Below, piece after piece: positions 13,479 to 23,611 of a stretch of DNA of 64,000 bases (positions are counted from its first letter, which is position 1; each line of letters starts with the position of its first letter). Made by a program: the position numbers and the translations under genes. The DNA lies in the NCBI GenBank assembly GCA_901472405.1, contig LR590463.1, positions 4,932,580 through 4,996,579 of the forward strand. Reading direction: 5' to 3'. The notes beneath the pieces were generated by a model. The model was not told where the DNA came from and ran no database searches. It saw only the letters and a list, made by a program, of their open reading frames with translations. Source of the DNA: Serratia rubidaea (lineage in GTDB: Bacteria > Pseudomonadota > Gammaproteobacteria > Enterobacterales > Enterobacteriaceae).

Positions 13479-14405
13479 TTACTCCTGCCGCTGCAAAAAG
13501 GCGTCGATCTCTTCACGCCACGGCACGGAAGGCTGGGCCCCCGGGCGCGTCACGGCAATCGCCGCGGCGGCATGGCCGAAGCGTACGGCGTCCTGCATCG
13601 CTTTGCCTTCCAGCAGCGCCGTCAGCAGCGCGCCGTTAAAGGTATCGCCGGCGGCGATGGTGTCGACGGCTTCAACCTTAAAGGCCGGCACCAGTTTGCC
13701 CTCACCGCGCTCACTCAACCACACGCCGCGGCTGCCGAGAGTGATCAGTACCGTCTCGATGCCTTTCTGGTGCAGCGCCTGCGCCGCACGCGCGGCATCC
13801 TGCTCACTGTCCACCGCAATACCGGTCAAGCGCTCCGCTTCGGTTTCGTTCGGGGTAATCATATCCAGCATCGCCAGCAGTTCATCCGGCAGTTCACGCG
13901 CCGGCGCCGGGTTGAGGATTACCCGCGTCTGGTGCTGTTTTGCCAGACGCGCGGCGGCGATCACCGTCTCAAGCGGTGATTCAAGCTGCATCAGCAGGGC
14001 GTCGGCATCGCTCACCCGCTGCTGATAGCGCGCCAGATATGCCGGCGTTAATGCCGCATTGGCGCCGGCATCAATGCCGATCACATTTTCACCTTCGCCA
14101 TTAACGAAAATTAACGCCACGCCGGTGGTGCAGTTTTCAATCGCTTCTATCGACTGCGTATCAACACGATCGGTCGCCAACTGCCGGCGCACCCGTTCGC
14201 CGACGTCGTCGGCGCCCACACAGGCAATAAAGGCAATATCGGCGCCGCTGCGGCCGGCGGCCACCGCCTGGTTGGCCCCTTTGCCGCCGAACGCCACCTT
14301 ATACTGTTTCCCGATCACCGTTTCGCCCGGACGGGGAAATTGCTCAATATTAAGGATATGGTCGGCATTGATACTGCCCAGAACCACCAGCTTTCCTGTT
14401 TCCAT
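13479..14405 (-). CDS. rbsK: Ribokinase
   Basis: PfkB-family sugar kinase that phosphorylates D-ribose to ribose 5-phosphate in the cytoplasm. It has 308 residues (309 in E. coli). The N-terminal substrate region reads GGKGANQAVAAGRSGA at about residues 41-56. The C-terminal PfkB signature DTIAAGDTFNGALLTAL contains the catalytic aspartate and anion hole. It follows rbsB after a 60-bp gap with a strong hairpin. The reading frame is intact. Confidence 0.97.
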   Translation of the reverse strand: METGKLVVLGSINADHILNIEQFPRPGETVIGKQYKVAFGGKGANQAVAAGRSGADIAFIACVGADDVGERVRRQLATDRVDTQSIEAIENCTTGVALIFVNGEGENVIGIDAGANAALTPAYLARYQQRVSDADALLMQLESPLETVIAAARLAKQHQTRVILNPAPARELPDELLAMLDMITPNETEAERLTGIAVDSEQDAARAAQALHQKGIETVLITLGSRGVWLSERGEGKLVPAFKVEAVDTIAAGDTFNGALLTALLEGKAMQDAVRFGHAAAAIAVTRPGAQPSVPWREEIDAFLQRQE

Positions 14406-14426
14406 CGCATTGATTCCTTTAACAGA

Positions 14427-14456
14427 GCGCCATCGGCAGGTCTGCTCCGATGGCGC
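14427..14456 (-). promoter_or_regulatory. Intercistronic hairpin rbsB-rbsK
   Basis: Perfect 10-bp GC-rich stem (14427-14436 with 14447-14456) and a 10-nt loop, without a T tail. The likely role is a 3' stabiliser or partial attenuator that keeps the abundant binding-protein message above rbsK. Confidence 0.7.
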
Positions 14457-14465
14457 AGGTATGAC

Positions 14466-15353
14466 TTATTTGGTGACCAGTTTCAAATCAACCGGGATGG
14501 TTGCCGCCACTTTTTCGCCTTTCAGCACTTTATCCGCGGTTTCCACGCCGATAACGCCGATTTGATCGGGACGCTGCGCCACCGTCGCCGCCAGTTTACC
14601 GCTTTCCACCGCCTTAACGCCGTCGGCGGTGCCGTCAAAACCAACGACGATCACGTCGCTTTTCCCGGCGGTTTGCAGCGCGCGCAGTGCGCCCAGCGCC
14701 ATTTCATCGTTCTGGGCAAATACCGCCTGCACGTCCGGGTGCGCCGTCAGCAGGTTCTGCATCACGTTCAGCCCTTTGGTGCGATCGAAATCTGCCGGCT
14801 GGCTGCCCAGCAGTTTGAACTTATGCTGTTCCTGCGACTGTTTAAACCCTTCGCCGCGCTCACGGGCAGCGGAGGTGCCGGCAATGCCTTCCAGCTGAAT
14901 CACTTTGGCGTCCGCGCCGACCTTATCGGCAATAAAGTCGCCGGCCATTTTACCGCCAACGCGGTTATCGGAGGCGATATGGCTCACCACCTCGCCTTTG
15001 GTCGCCACGCGATCCAGCGTGATGACCGGGATTTTCGCCTGGTTGGCCATTTTAATCGCATTGCCGACCGCATCGGAATCCGTCGGGTTGATCAGCAGCA
15101 TTTTAGGGTTCTGCACCATCAGATCCTGCACGTTAGCCAGCTCTTTCGCCGGGTTATTCTGCGAATCCAGCACCACCAGCTTATAGCCCAGCTTGTTCGC
15201 TTCCTGCTGCGCGCCATCCTTCATCGACACAAAGAACGGGTTATTCAGCGTGGAGACCACCAGCGCGATGGTGTCTTTCGCCAACGCATTGGCACTCAGG
15301 GTGGCGCTCAGCGCCACCGCGGAAACCAGCATCGTTAATTTTTTCATTTTCAT
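14466..15353 (-). CDS. rbsB: Ribose ABC transporter substrate-binding protein RbsB
   Basis: Periplasmic ribose-binding protein; delivers ribose to RbsAC and to the chemoreceptor Trg in E. coli. It has 295 residues with a Sec signal peptide at residues 1-25 ending ANALA. The mature part starts KDTIALVVSTLNNPFF, and the hinge/ligand segments include QNDEMALGALRAL and VVGFDGTADGVKAV. It sits between rbsC and rbsK. The frame is intact. Confidence 0.97.
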   Translation of the reverse strand: MKMKKLTMLVSAVALSATLSANALAKDTIALVVSTLNNPFFVSMKDGAQQEANKLGYKLVVLDSQNNPAKELANVQDLMVQNPKMLLINPTDSDAVGNAIKMANQAKIPVITLDRVATKGEVVSHIASDNRVGGKMAGDFIADKVGADAKVIQLEGIAGTSAARERGEGFKQSQEQHKFKLLGSQPADFDRTKGLNVMQNLLTAHPDVQAVFAQNDEMALGALRALQTAGKSDVIVVGFDGTADGVKAVESGKLAATVAQRPDQIGVIGVETADKVLKGEKVAATIPVDLKLVTK

Positions 15354-15377
15354 GGTCGTTATTCCTGTAGGGGGAGG

Positions 15378-16346
15378 TTACTTGTTACTTTTATTGTCTA
15401 CCAGTACCGCCAGCAGTATCACCACCGCCTTGACGATCATTTGATAGTAGGAAGAAACACCCAGCAGATTCAGCCCGTTGTTCAGGAAGCCGAGGATCAA
15501 CGCGCCGATCAGGGTGCCGACGATGCGTCCCTTGCCGCCCGCCAGGCTGGTGCCGCCCAGCACCACCGCGGCGATGGCGTCCAGTTCATAACCGGTGCCG
15601 GCGGTAGGCTGCGCCGAGGACAGGCGCGCGACTTCAATCACCCCGGCCAGCGCCGCCAGCAGGCCGCACAGCGAATATACGATGATTTTCACGCGGTCTA
15701 CGCTGATGCCGGACAGCCGCGTCGCCGCTTCATTGCCCCCCAGCGCGTAGATATAACGGCCCAGACGGGTATGCTGCAGCAGGTACCAGACGGCAATAAA
15801 CACGATCGCCATAATCCAGATCGGCGTCGGCACGCCAAGCGGACGGCCGATGCCGAACCAGCCAAACGCGTCGGCCACATAGGTAAAGCCGGTATTGACC
15901 GGGCTACCGTTGGTGTACACCATGGTGACGCCGCGCAGCAGCAGCATCATCACCAGGGTGGCGATAAACGCCTGCACCTTGCCTTTGGCGACGATAACCC
16001 CGGTACAGGCGCCAACCGCCGCACCCAGCGCCAGCGCGGCGGCCACCGCCACCAGCGCGTTGACTTCCAGCCCGACGATCGATGCCGCCACCGCGCCGGT
16101 GAGCGCCAGCAGCGATCCCACCGACAGATCGATGCCGGAGGTCAGGATCACCAGCGTCATGCCTACCGCCATAATGGCGTTGACCGAGGTCTGCTGCAGA
16201 ATATTGAACAGGTTATTGAGCGTGAAAAAGTTCGGGCTCATGGTCGATACCACGGCGATCAGCACCAGCAGCGCAATCAGCGACTTCTGCTCCAACAGCC
16301 ATTCTTTACTGAACCAGCGCCTGGTTGCGATAGTCTGAGAACTCAT
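15378..16346 (-). CDS. rbsC: Ribose ABC transporter permease RbsC
   Basis: Inner-membrane permease of the ribose importer. It has 322 residues (321 in E. coli), is strongly hydrophobic with eight to ten membrane segments, and shows the family blocks LTSGIDLSVGSLLALTGA and AVVLGGTSLAGGKGRIVGTLIGALILG. It begins a few bases after rbsA and pairs with the RbsA ATPase. Confidence 0.96.
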   Translation of the reverse strand: MSSQTIATRRWFSKEWLLEQKSLIALLVLIAVVSTMSPNFFTLNNLFNILQQTSVNAIMAVGMTLVILTSGIDLSVGSLLALTGAVAASIVGLEVNALVAVAAALALGAAVGACTGVIVAKGKVQAFIATLVMMLLLRGVTMVYTNGSPVNTGFTYVADAFGWFGIGRPLGVPTPIWIMAIVFIAVWYLLQHTRLGRYIYALGGNEAATRLSGISVDRVKIIVYSLCGLLAALAGVIEVARLSSAQPTAGTGYELDAIAAVVLGGTSLAGGKGRIVGTLIGALILGFLNNGLNLLGVSSYYQMIVKAVVILLAVLVDNKSNK

Positions 16347-16352
16347 AGTTAA

Positions 16353-17857
16353 TTACTCCTGCTTTGCGCCGTATTGCTTGCCGACGGCCGCGGCCATCAA
16401 CGCTTCCTGAGTGGCCTGCTCAATCGGGAACTCACCGCTGATGTGGCCTTCGTGCATCACCAGTACGCGGTCGCTCATTCCCAGGACTTCCGGCATCTCC
16501 GAAGACACCAGAATGATGCTGAGCCCTTCCTGTTTGAACTGGTTGATAAGTTGGTAAATCTCTTTTTTCGCCCCGACGTCGACGCCGCGCGTCGGCTCAT
16601 CAAGAATCAGCACCTTAGGCCGCGTCATCAGCCGCGGGCAATCGCCACCTTCTGCTGATTACCGCCGGAAAGCAGGCCGATCGGCTGCTCCATGGACGGG
16701 GTTTTGATGTTAAACAGGCGAATAAAATCCCCCACCGCCTGCCGTTCTTCAGCCTGCTTCAGGCTGCCGCCCAGGCGGCTGAAATAGCGCAGCGCGGTCA
16801 GCGACATGTTTTCTTTGACCGACATACCGAGCACCAGGCCGTCGCGCTTGCGGTCTTCGGAAATATAGACGATGCCGTTCGCCAGCCCGGCCTGCGGCGA
16901 GCGGCACAGCACTTCGCGACCGTCCAGCCGCACGCTGCCGCCTTTGCGCGGCGCGGCGCCGTACAGAATTTTCATTAATTCGGTACGACCGGCGCCCATC
17001 AGCCCGGCAACGCCAAGAATTTCACCGCGATACAGGGTAAAACTGACGTCCTGTACGCCGGGGCCGGACAGCCGGCTGACTTCCAGCCGTTTGTTGCCGC
17101 GCGGCAGGTTCAGCCGCGGGTATTGGTCTTCCAGCTTACGACCGACCATCATTTCAATCAGCCGCTCTTCCTGCAGCTCACGCACCGGCCGCTCGGCAAT
17201 AAACTGGCCGTCGCGGAAGATGGTGACGTCATCGCAGACCTCGAAAATCTCTTTCATCCGGTGCGAGATATACACAATGCCGCAGCCCGCCGCCTTCAGT
17301 TCGTTGATCACCTTAAATAAGGAGGCGGTCTCGGTGTCGGTCAACGCGTCGGTAGGCTCATCCATAATGATCACCTGCGACTCAAAGCTCAGCACCTTGG
17401 CGATTTCCACCATCTGCTGATCGCCAATCGACAGCTCACCCACCAGACGGTGGCTGCTGTAGCGCAGGTTAAGGCGCTTTAGCAGCTTGTCCGCCTCGGC
17501 GTACATGCGTTTCCAGTCGATACGGCCGAAGCGGTTAACAAACTCGCGGCCGAGAAAGATGTTCTCCGCAATGGTCAGCTGCGGGATCAGGTTCAGCTCC
17601 TGGTGAATAATGCCGATACCGGCATCCTGGGATGCTTTTGGCCCGTGAAACGCCACCTCTTTACCGAGGAAACGCACGCTGCCAGCATCCTTGCTGTAGA
17701 TGCCGGTCAGCACTTTCATCATGGTGGACTTGCCGGCGCCGTTTTCCCCCACCAGCGCCATCACCCTGCCGGGGTAAACGCTGAGCGCCGCCCCGGACAG
17801 CGCCTTCACGCCGGGAAACGCCTTATCTATCCCGGTCAGTTGCAATAAAGGTTGCAT
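16353..17857 (-). CDS. rbsA: Ribose ABC transporter ATPase RbsA, one frame break
   Basis: Double-cassette ATPase energising ribose import at the inner membrane. The first cassette has Walker A GENGAGKST and the signature LSIGDQQMVEIAK. The second has the signature LLSGGNQQKVAIARG and Walker B VLILDEPTRGVDVG. The frame breaks near 16630 between IARG and MTRPK: the coding strand reads GGCTGATG where GGCCTGATG is expected, one C missing. Repair gives 501 residues, exactly the E. coli length. The break falls inside the second nucleotide-binding site, so a real mutation would abolish ribose uptake; a sequence error is more likely. Confidence 0.94.
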
Positions 17858-17864
17858 AAATGCC

Positions 17865-18284
17865 TCAGAAAGTTACGCCGGCGCACAGGATGACGTTCGC
17901 ATAGGGCGAACACTCCCCGCTGCGGATCACCGCCCGGCTGTGCCCGGTTTGCGCTTTGAAATCGCTGTGGCTGATATAGCGTACGCTGACGGTATTGCCC
18001 TGCAGCTGACCCAGTTGCGTCAGCTGCGCCAACAGCGCGTGATGGAGCGAGGGGTTTTGTGTGACGAGTTCCTCGGCCAAAATGGCGCTTTCTACCTGCA
18101 TCTCCTGCGTTACCGCGGCAAACAGCTGTAAAAACGTCGGCACTCCGGCCATCAGCGCCACATCGATGCGTTCTACGCCGGCGGGGATCGGCAGACCGGC
18201 GTCGCACAGGGTGAGCTGGTCGGTATGGCCGAGGCGAGAAACCACCGCGGATATGTCGGCATTAAGCAGCACGCCTTTTTTCAT
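17865..18284 (-). CDS. rbsD: D-ribose pyranase RbsD
   Basis: Interconverts the beta-pyranose and beta-furanose forms of ribose, supplying the form used by ribokinase. It has 139 residues, identical in length to E. coli RbsD. The catalytic His20 is present in SRLGHTDQLTLCDAGLPIP. It is the first gene of rbsDACBKR, with the operators immediately upstream. Confidence 0.97.
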   Translation of the reverse strand: MKKGVLLNADISAVVSRLGHTDQLTLCDAGLPIPAGVERIDVALMAGVPTFLQLFAAVTQEMQVESAILAEELVTQNPSLHHALLAQLTQLGQLQGNTVSVRYISHSDFKAQTGHSRAVIRSGECSPYANVILCAGVTF

Positions 18285-18310
18285 TTCTTTCGCTCCACTT
18301 ATTCTTTACC

Positions 18311-18326
18311 AGCGAAACGTTTCGCT
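18311..18326. promoter_or_regulatory. RbsR operator 1
   Basis: Perfect 16-bp palindrome AGCGAAACGTTTCGCT with the central CG of LacI-family operators, 27 bp upstream of the rbsD start. It matches the E. coli rbs operator core as I remember it. Confidence 0.88.
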
Positions 18327-18388
18327 TGTCGTGGAGTGTAAAAAATCAACAAAGGAAGGCAACTGCCACGGTGTGGAAATGTGATCGC

Positions 18389-18406
18389 TATCGAAACGTT
18401 TCGATA
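18389..18406. promoter_or_regulatory. RbsR operator 2 (candidate)
   Basis: Perfect 18-bp palindrome TATCGAAACGTTTCGATA sharing the 12-bp core CGAAACGTTTCG with operator 1; the centres are 79 bp apart. It overlaps a possible CRP half-site (TGTGATCG at 18380-18387). Confidence 0.75.
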
Positions 18407-18434
18407 TTGACGCGCCAATGCCGGTAAAAAGAAA

Positions 18435-18461
18435 GGGGCGCCGCATGCGACGCCCCCGAGA
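18435..18461 (-). terminator. kup terminator
   Basis: The minus strand has a GC-rich hairpin (outer stem GGGGCG/CGCCCC at 18435-18456, one internal mismatch), followed by CTTTCTTTTT, just beyond the kup stop. Confidence 0.8.
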
Positions 18462-18478
18462 GAAGAGATAACGAAACC

Positions 18479-20348
18479 TTATATTTCAACCTGCGTTCCC
18501 AGCTCGATAACCCGGTTCGGCGGAATTTCAAACTGATCCGGCGCCCGCAGCGCATTGCGGCTGAGCGCAATAAACAGTTTACCGCGCAGGAACAGATACC
18601 ACGGCCGTTTGCTCAACAGCAGCGACTCATGCGACATAAAGAACGAGGTCTCCATCATGCGGCACGGCAGGCCTTCCAGGCCACAGCGGTGGAACACCTC
18701 TTCAACGTTCGGCGTTTCACGCCAGCCGTAGCTGGCCACCACGCGCCAGAAGGTCGGCGACAGCTGCTCGATGGTGACCCGTCTGACGTTATGGACGTAC
18801 GGCGCGTCTTCGGTGCGCAGCGTCAACAGCACTACGCGCTCGTGCAGCACTTTGTTATGTTTGAGATTGTGCAGCAGCGCAAACGGAATGACGTTGGTGG
18901 CGCGCGACATAAACACCGCGGTGCCCGGCACCCGCACCGGCGGCGACTTCTCCAACGAGGCGATCAGCGCCTCAAGGGAGTTGCCGTGCTCATGCATGCG
19001 GCGCAGCAGGCGAAAACGTTCGCTCTTCCAGGTGGTCATGACAATAAACATCATCAGGCCGATGGTCAGCGGCAGCCAGCCGCCGGAAAACAGCTTCAGC
19101 GCGTTGGCGGAGAACATCGGCACATCGATCAGCAGCAAAATGGTCAATATTCCCACCGCCAGGAAGCGGTTCAGGTGCCAGTTTTTAATCGCCACCGAGG
19201 TTACCAGAATGCTGGTCAGCACCATGGTGCCGGTTACCGCAATGCCGTAGGCCGCCGCCAGATTGCTCGAGTGTTCAAAGCTGACGATCACCAACACCAC
19301 CGAGATATACAGCAGCCAGTTAATCACCGGAATATAGATCTGGCCGGACTCCATTTCCGAGGTATGGATAATGCGCATCGGCGGCAGATAGCCCAGACGC
19401 ACCGCCTGGCGGGTCAGGGAGAAAACGCCGGAGATCACCGCCTGCGAGGCGATCACCGTCGCCAGCGTGGCCAGAATCAGCAGAGGAATCAGCGCCCAGT
19501 CCGGCGCCAGCAGAAAGAACGGGTTCTTGATCGCAGCCGGGTTCTTTAACAGCAGCGCGCCCTGGCCGAAGTAGTTCAGCACCAGCGACGGCAGCACCAC
19601 GGTGAACCAGGCCAGACGAATCGGGAATTTACCGAAGTGGCCCATATCGGCGTACAGCGCCTCAACGCCGGTGATCGACAGCACCACCGCTCCCAGGGCA
19701 AAGAACGACACTTTCTTATATTCGATAAAGAAGTGCAGAGCCCATTTCGGATTCAGCGCCTGCAGCACTTCCGGATTGTCGATAATGCTGCGCGCGCCAA
19801 GCAGCGCCAGCGTCAGGAACCAGATCAGCATCACCGGAGCAAACAGTTTACCCACGCTGCCGGTGCCGTGCTTCTGGATGACAAACAGCAGCGTCAGCAC
19901 CAGGATCGCCAGCGGTATAATGTAGGGATCCAGCGCCGGCGCGGCGATTTCCAGACCTTCGATGGCTGACATCACCGAGATCGCCGGGGTGATCACCACC
20001 TCGCCGTAAAAGAAGCTGCCGCCTATCAGGCCGAGTATCACCAGCACCGCGGTCGCGCGCGCCGAGGTATTACGGCCGGCCAGTGACATCAGCGTTAAAA
20101 TACCGCCTTCGCCGGCGTTGTCCGCCCGCATCACATAGGTGAGGTATTTCAGCGAGACAATAATGACCAGCATCCAGAAAATCAGCGACAGGAAGCCAAA
20201 CACCACGTCGGGCCGGACATCAAAACCATAATGACCTGAAAAAACACTCTCTCAGGGTATAAAGCGGGCTGGTGCCGATATCGCCATACACCACGCCGAT
20301 AGCCGCCAGGGTTACCGCCGCCAGGGACTGCTTACGTTCTGTGCTCAT
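18479..20348 (-). CDS. kup: Low-affinity potassium transporter Kup, one frame break
   Basis: KUP/HAK/KT-family K+ uptake permease of the inner membrane with about 12 membrane helices and a hydrophilic C-terminal domain. The N terminus MSTERKQSLAAVTLAAIGVVYGDIGTSPLYTLREC begins at 20348. At 20239-20244 a run of six A (six T on the coding strand) holds one base too many. After that the frame reads VVFGFLSLIFW through to ALRAPDQFEIPPNRVIELGTQVEI. Repair gives 622 residues, exactly as in E. coli. It is divergent from ravA with a 280-bp gap. Confidence 0.95.
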
Positions 20349-20628
20349 AATTCGCTTTCTTGATTAGAACTACCGTCGGCGCTGTATCCGCCAGTACGGG
20401 CTCCAAGATCCGTTACGTCCACTAAAAAACCGCACAGTATGCACGAATACCTTAGGTTGCCTACTCTATAAAATGTCTAAGAAAAACGACAAAGTGTGAG
20501 CAAACAATACATTTGATAATAGAAAGTTTTGGCTAATCAACCAGCTATACCATTAAAAATGATGGTGGTTTATCATCGCCCATTCGGACAAGATTGGCTA
20601 ATTTATCTCGGACAACGCGAAAAATCTT

Positions 20629-22137
20629 ATGGCGTCTTCATCACTACTGGCAGAACGAATTTCCCGGCTCAGCAGCGCGCTTGAGAGCGGCCTTTATGAA
20701 CGTCAGGAAGCCATCCGGCTCTGCCTGCTGGCGGCGTTAAGCGGCGAGAGCGTGTTTCTGCTCGGTCCGCCGGGCATTGCAAAAAGTCTGATCGCCCGCC
20801 GCCTCAAATTCGCCTTCCGCCATGCCCGCTCCTTCGAATACCTGATGACCCGCTTCTCCACCCCGGAAGAGGTCTTCGGCCCGCTCTCCATTCAGGCGCT
20901 CAAAGACGAAGGCCGCTACCAGCGCCTGACCGACGGCTACCTGCCGGAAGCGGAGATCGTGTTCCTCGATGAAATCTGGAAGGCCGGCCCCGCCATTCTC
21001 AACACCCTGCTGACCGCGATTAACGAACGCCGCTTCCGCAACGGCAACAGCGAAGCGCCGATACCGCTGCGCCTGCTGGTCACCGCCTCAAACGAACTGC
21101 CGGAGGCCGACAACAGCCTGGAGGCGCTGTATGACCGCATGCTGATCCGCCTGTGGCTGGACAAGGTGCAGGATAAACAGAACTTCCGCTCGCTGCTGAC
21201 CAACCGGCAGAGTGAAAACCAGAACCCGGTGCCGGAAGCGCTGAGCGTCAGCGATGAAGAGTTCCATCAGTGGCAGGCGCAGATCGATAAGGTTCAGCTG
21301 CCGGAAAACTGCTTTGAGCTGATCTTCCTGCTGCGCCAGCGGCTGGATGCGCTGGAGCAGGCGCCCTATGTTTCCGACCGGCGCTGGAAAAAAGCGCTGC
21401 GTTTACTGCAGGCCTGCGCCTTTTTCAGCGGCCGCGAGTCCATTGCCCCGCTCGACCTGATGCTGCTGAAAGACTGCCTGTGGCACGATCTGGCCTCCAT
21501 GAAGCTGATGCAGCAGCAGATTGACCAGCTGCTGAGCGAGCAGGCCTATCAGCAGCAGCCGCTGCTGATCCAGCTGCAGCAGTTACATACCCGCTGGATG
21601 CAGCATCAGCAGCAGCAAAGCGATCGCCGGGCCATCAGCCTGGTGAAAAAAGGCGGCATGTTCAGCCGCAAGCCACAGTATGCGCTGGGCGAGACGCTCG
21701 GCAGCGGCACGCTGACGCTGCTGCTGCAAAAACCGCTGCAGCTGCACGATATTCAGGTAAACCATTTAAGCATCGACAGCAGCGCGCTGGAAAACTGGCT
21801 GCAAAAAGGCGGCGACGTACGCGCCAAGCTCAACGGCATCGGTTTCGCCCAGCAGATTGATTTGGACGTGGATGAGCAGCTGCACCTGACGGTGCTGGAC
21901 GTCAGCCGTCAACCGTCGCTGCTGGCGCTGCCGGGCAAACAGACCAGCGCCACGCCGCCGGAGCTGCTGGAGGAGCTGGATACCCTGATGCAGCGGCTGG
22001 CGGAGCAGCGCCGGCTGTTTAGTCAGCATCAGCCCTGCCTGTTCACCCCGGCCGCCGGCCTGGCCAGGATAGAAGCCAGCCTGCTGCAGGTGGCGGAGCA
22101 AATAAAACAGCAACAACAGCAAATGCTGGGCCAGTAA
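20629..22137 (+). CDS. ravA: MoxR-family AAA+ ATPase RavA
   Basis: Hexameric AAA+ ATPase that works with ViaA; in E. coli it binds the lysine decarboxylase LdcI and has been linked to respiratory Fe-S proteins and aminoglycoside sensitivity. It has 502 residues (498 in E. coli). Walker A GPPGIAKS is at residues 46-53, Walker B EIVFLDEIWKA near 104-114, and sensor 1 LVTASNELPE near 147-156. The C-terminal half carries glutamine-rich helices (LMQQQIDQLLSEQAYQQQ) and the LARA region. viaA begins 3 bp after the stop, so the two are co-transcribed. Confidence 0.95.
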   Translation: MASSSLLAERISRLSSALESGLYERQEAIRLCLLAALSGESVFLLGPPGIAKSLIARRLKFAFRHARSFEYLMTRFSTPEEVFGPLSIQALKDEGRYQRLTDGYLPEAEIVFLDEIWKAGPAILNTLLTAINERRFRNGNSEAPIPLRLLVTASNELPEADNSLEALYDRMLIRLWLDKVQDKQNFRSLLTNRQSENQNPVPEALSVSDEEFHQWQAQIDKVQLPENCFELIFLLRQRLDALEQAPYVSDRRWKKALRLLQACAFFSGRESIAPLDLMLLKDCLWHDLASMKLMQQQIDQLLSEQAYQQQPLLIQLQQLHTRWMQHQQQQSDRRAISLVKKGGMFSRKPQYALGETLGSGTLTLLLQKPLQLHDIQVNHLSIDSSALENWLQKGGDVRAKLNGIGFAQQIDLDVDEQLHLTVLDVSRQPSLLALPGKQTSATPPELLEELDTLMQRLAEQRRLFSQHQPCLFTPAAGLARIEASLLQVAEQIKQQQQQMLGQ

Positions 22138-22140
22138 ACC

Positions 22141-23604
22141 ATGCTGAACCTGGAAACGCTCAACCTGCTGCTGGCCATTACCGAAGGCGAACTGATCGAG
22201 GATATGATCGTCGCCATGCTGGCCGCTCCGCATCTGTCTGCGTTCTTCAGGAAATTTCCGGCGCTGCGCCGCGCGCTGGATCGCGACCTGCCGCGCTGGA
22301 AACTGCAGTTAAAACAGCGGATCCAGGAGGCGATGGTGCCGCCGGCGCTGGCGCAGGAGTTCTATCGTTACCAGCAGTGCCAGCTAGAAAGCAACGCGCA
22401 GTTTTATCAAAACCTCAACGACACCCTGGAGCTGTTGCGCCAGCTGGTTTCCCCCTTCTATGAACAGGCGCGCAAGCTGGTGGACGCGGCCGATCTGCCC
22501 AACCATCCGCCGGACGACAGCTTCCAGACCCTGTTTCTGCAGCGGTGGCGCATCAGCCTGACGCTGCAGGCCACCATGCTGCACCACCAGCTGCTGGAAC
22601 AGGAACGCGAACAGCTGATGGCGGAGCTGCAGGAACGGCTGACGCTGAGCGGCGCGCTGGAGCCGGTGCTGGCGGAAAACGATACCGCCGCCGGCAGGCT
22701 GTGGGATATGAGCAAAGGGCAGCTGCAGCGCGGCGACTATCAGCGGCTGGTGGAATACGGCAACTTTCTGCAAACCCAGCCCGAGCTGAAAAAGCTGGCC
22801 CAGCAGCTGGGACGCAGCTACGAGGCGAAAGCCATTCAGCAGCAGGATGCGCAGCCGGAGCCGTACCACGTTATGGTGCGGGTGCCCGCCACGCTGCCGG
22901 AAGAGGTGAACGGCGTGCATCAGAGCGATGATATCTTACGCCTGCTGCCGCCGGAGCTGGCGACGCTCGGCATTGAGGAGCTGGAACTGGAGTTTTACCG
23001 CCGCCTGCTGGAAAAACAGCTGCTGAGCTACCGCCTGCAGGGAGACGCCTGGCAGGAGAAGCTGATGATCCGTCAGGTGACTTATCAACAGCAGGATCAG
23101 CAGCCGCGCGGTCCGTTTATCGTCTGCGTCGATACCTCCGGCTCAATGGGCGGCTTCAACGAACAGTGCGCCAAGGCGTTTTGTCTGGCGCTGCTGCGCA
23201 TTGCGCTGGCGGATAACCGCCGCTGCTACATCATGCTGTTCGCCAACCAGATTGTTCATTACGAACTGACCGCCGCCAGCGGTATCGAACAGGCGGTGCG
23301 CTTTCTCGGTCAGCATTTTCGCGGCGGCACCGATCTGGCGGCCTGCCTGAGCGCAACGGTGGGAAAAATGGCGGAGAGCGGCTGGTTTGATGCCGACGCG
23401 GTGATTATTTCCGACTTTATCGCCCAGCGGCTGCCGGACGAGGTGATCAAAAAGGTGAAACAGCAGCAGCAAAGCCACCAGCAGCGTTTTCATGCGGTGG
23501 CGATGTCCGCCTACGGCAAACCCGGCATTATGCGCATCTTCGATCATATCTGGCGCTTTGATACCGGGTTAAAAAGCCGCTTAATGCGCCGCTGGCGGCG
23601 CTAG
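22141..23604 (+). CDS. viaA: VWA-domain protein ViaA
   Basis: Partner of RavA whose N-terminal part contacts and stimulates RavA and which has lipid- and Fe-S-protein-linked roles in E. coli. It has 487 residues. The helical N-terminal two thirds lead to a C-terminal von Willebrand A domain with an intact MIDAS, D331-T-S-G-S335. The downstream GGTDLAACL and VIISDFIAQ supply the other metal-site residues. It is translationally coupled to ravA and converges on asnA with only 7 bp between. Confidence 0.95.
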   Translation: MLNLETLNLLLAITEGELIEDMIVAMLAAPHLSAFFRKFPALRRALDRDLPRWKLQLKQRIQEAMVPPALAQEFYRYQQCQLESNAQFYQNLNDTLELLRQLVSPFYEQARKLVDAADLPNHPPDDSFQTLFLQRWRISLTLQATMLHHQLLEQEREQLMAELQERLTLSGALEPVLAENDTAAGRLWDMSKGQLQRGDYQRLVEYGNFLQTQPELKKLAQQLGRSYEAKAIQQQDAQPEPYHVMVRVPATLPEEVNGVHQSDDILRLLPPELATLGIEELELEFYRRLLEKQLLSYRLQGDAWQEKLMIRQVTYQQQDQQPRGPFIVCVDTSGSMGGFNEQCAKAFCLALLRIALADNRRCYIMLFANQIVHYELTAASGIEQAVRFLGQHFRGGTDLAACLSATVGKMAESGWFDADAVIISDFIAQRLPDEVIKKVKQQQQSHQQRFHAVAMSAYGKPGIMRIFDHIWRFDTGLKSRLMRRWRR

Positions 23605-23611
23605 GCACGCG

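Noticed and set aside
20629..23604. RavA-ViaA as a novel AAA+/VWA defence pair
   Set aside because: Length, position next to kup and asnA, and sequence identify the ordinary enterobacterial ravA-viaA operon.
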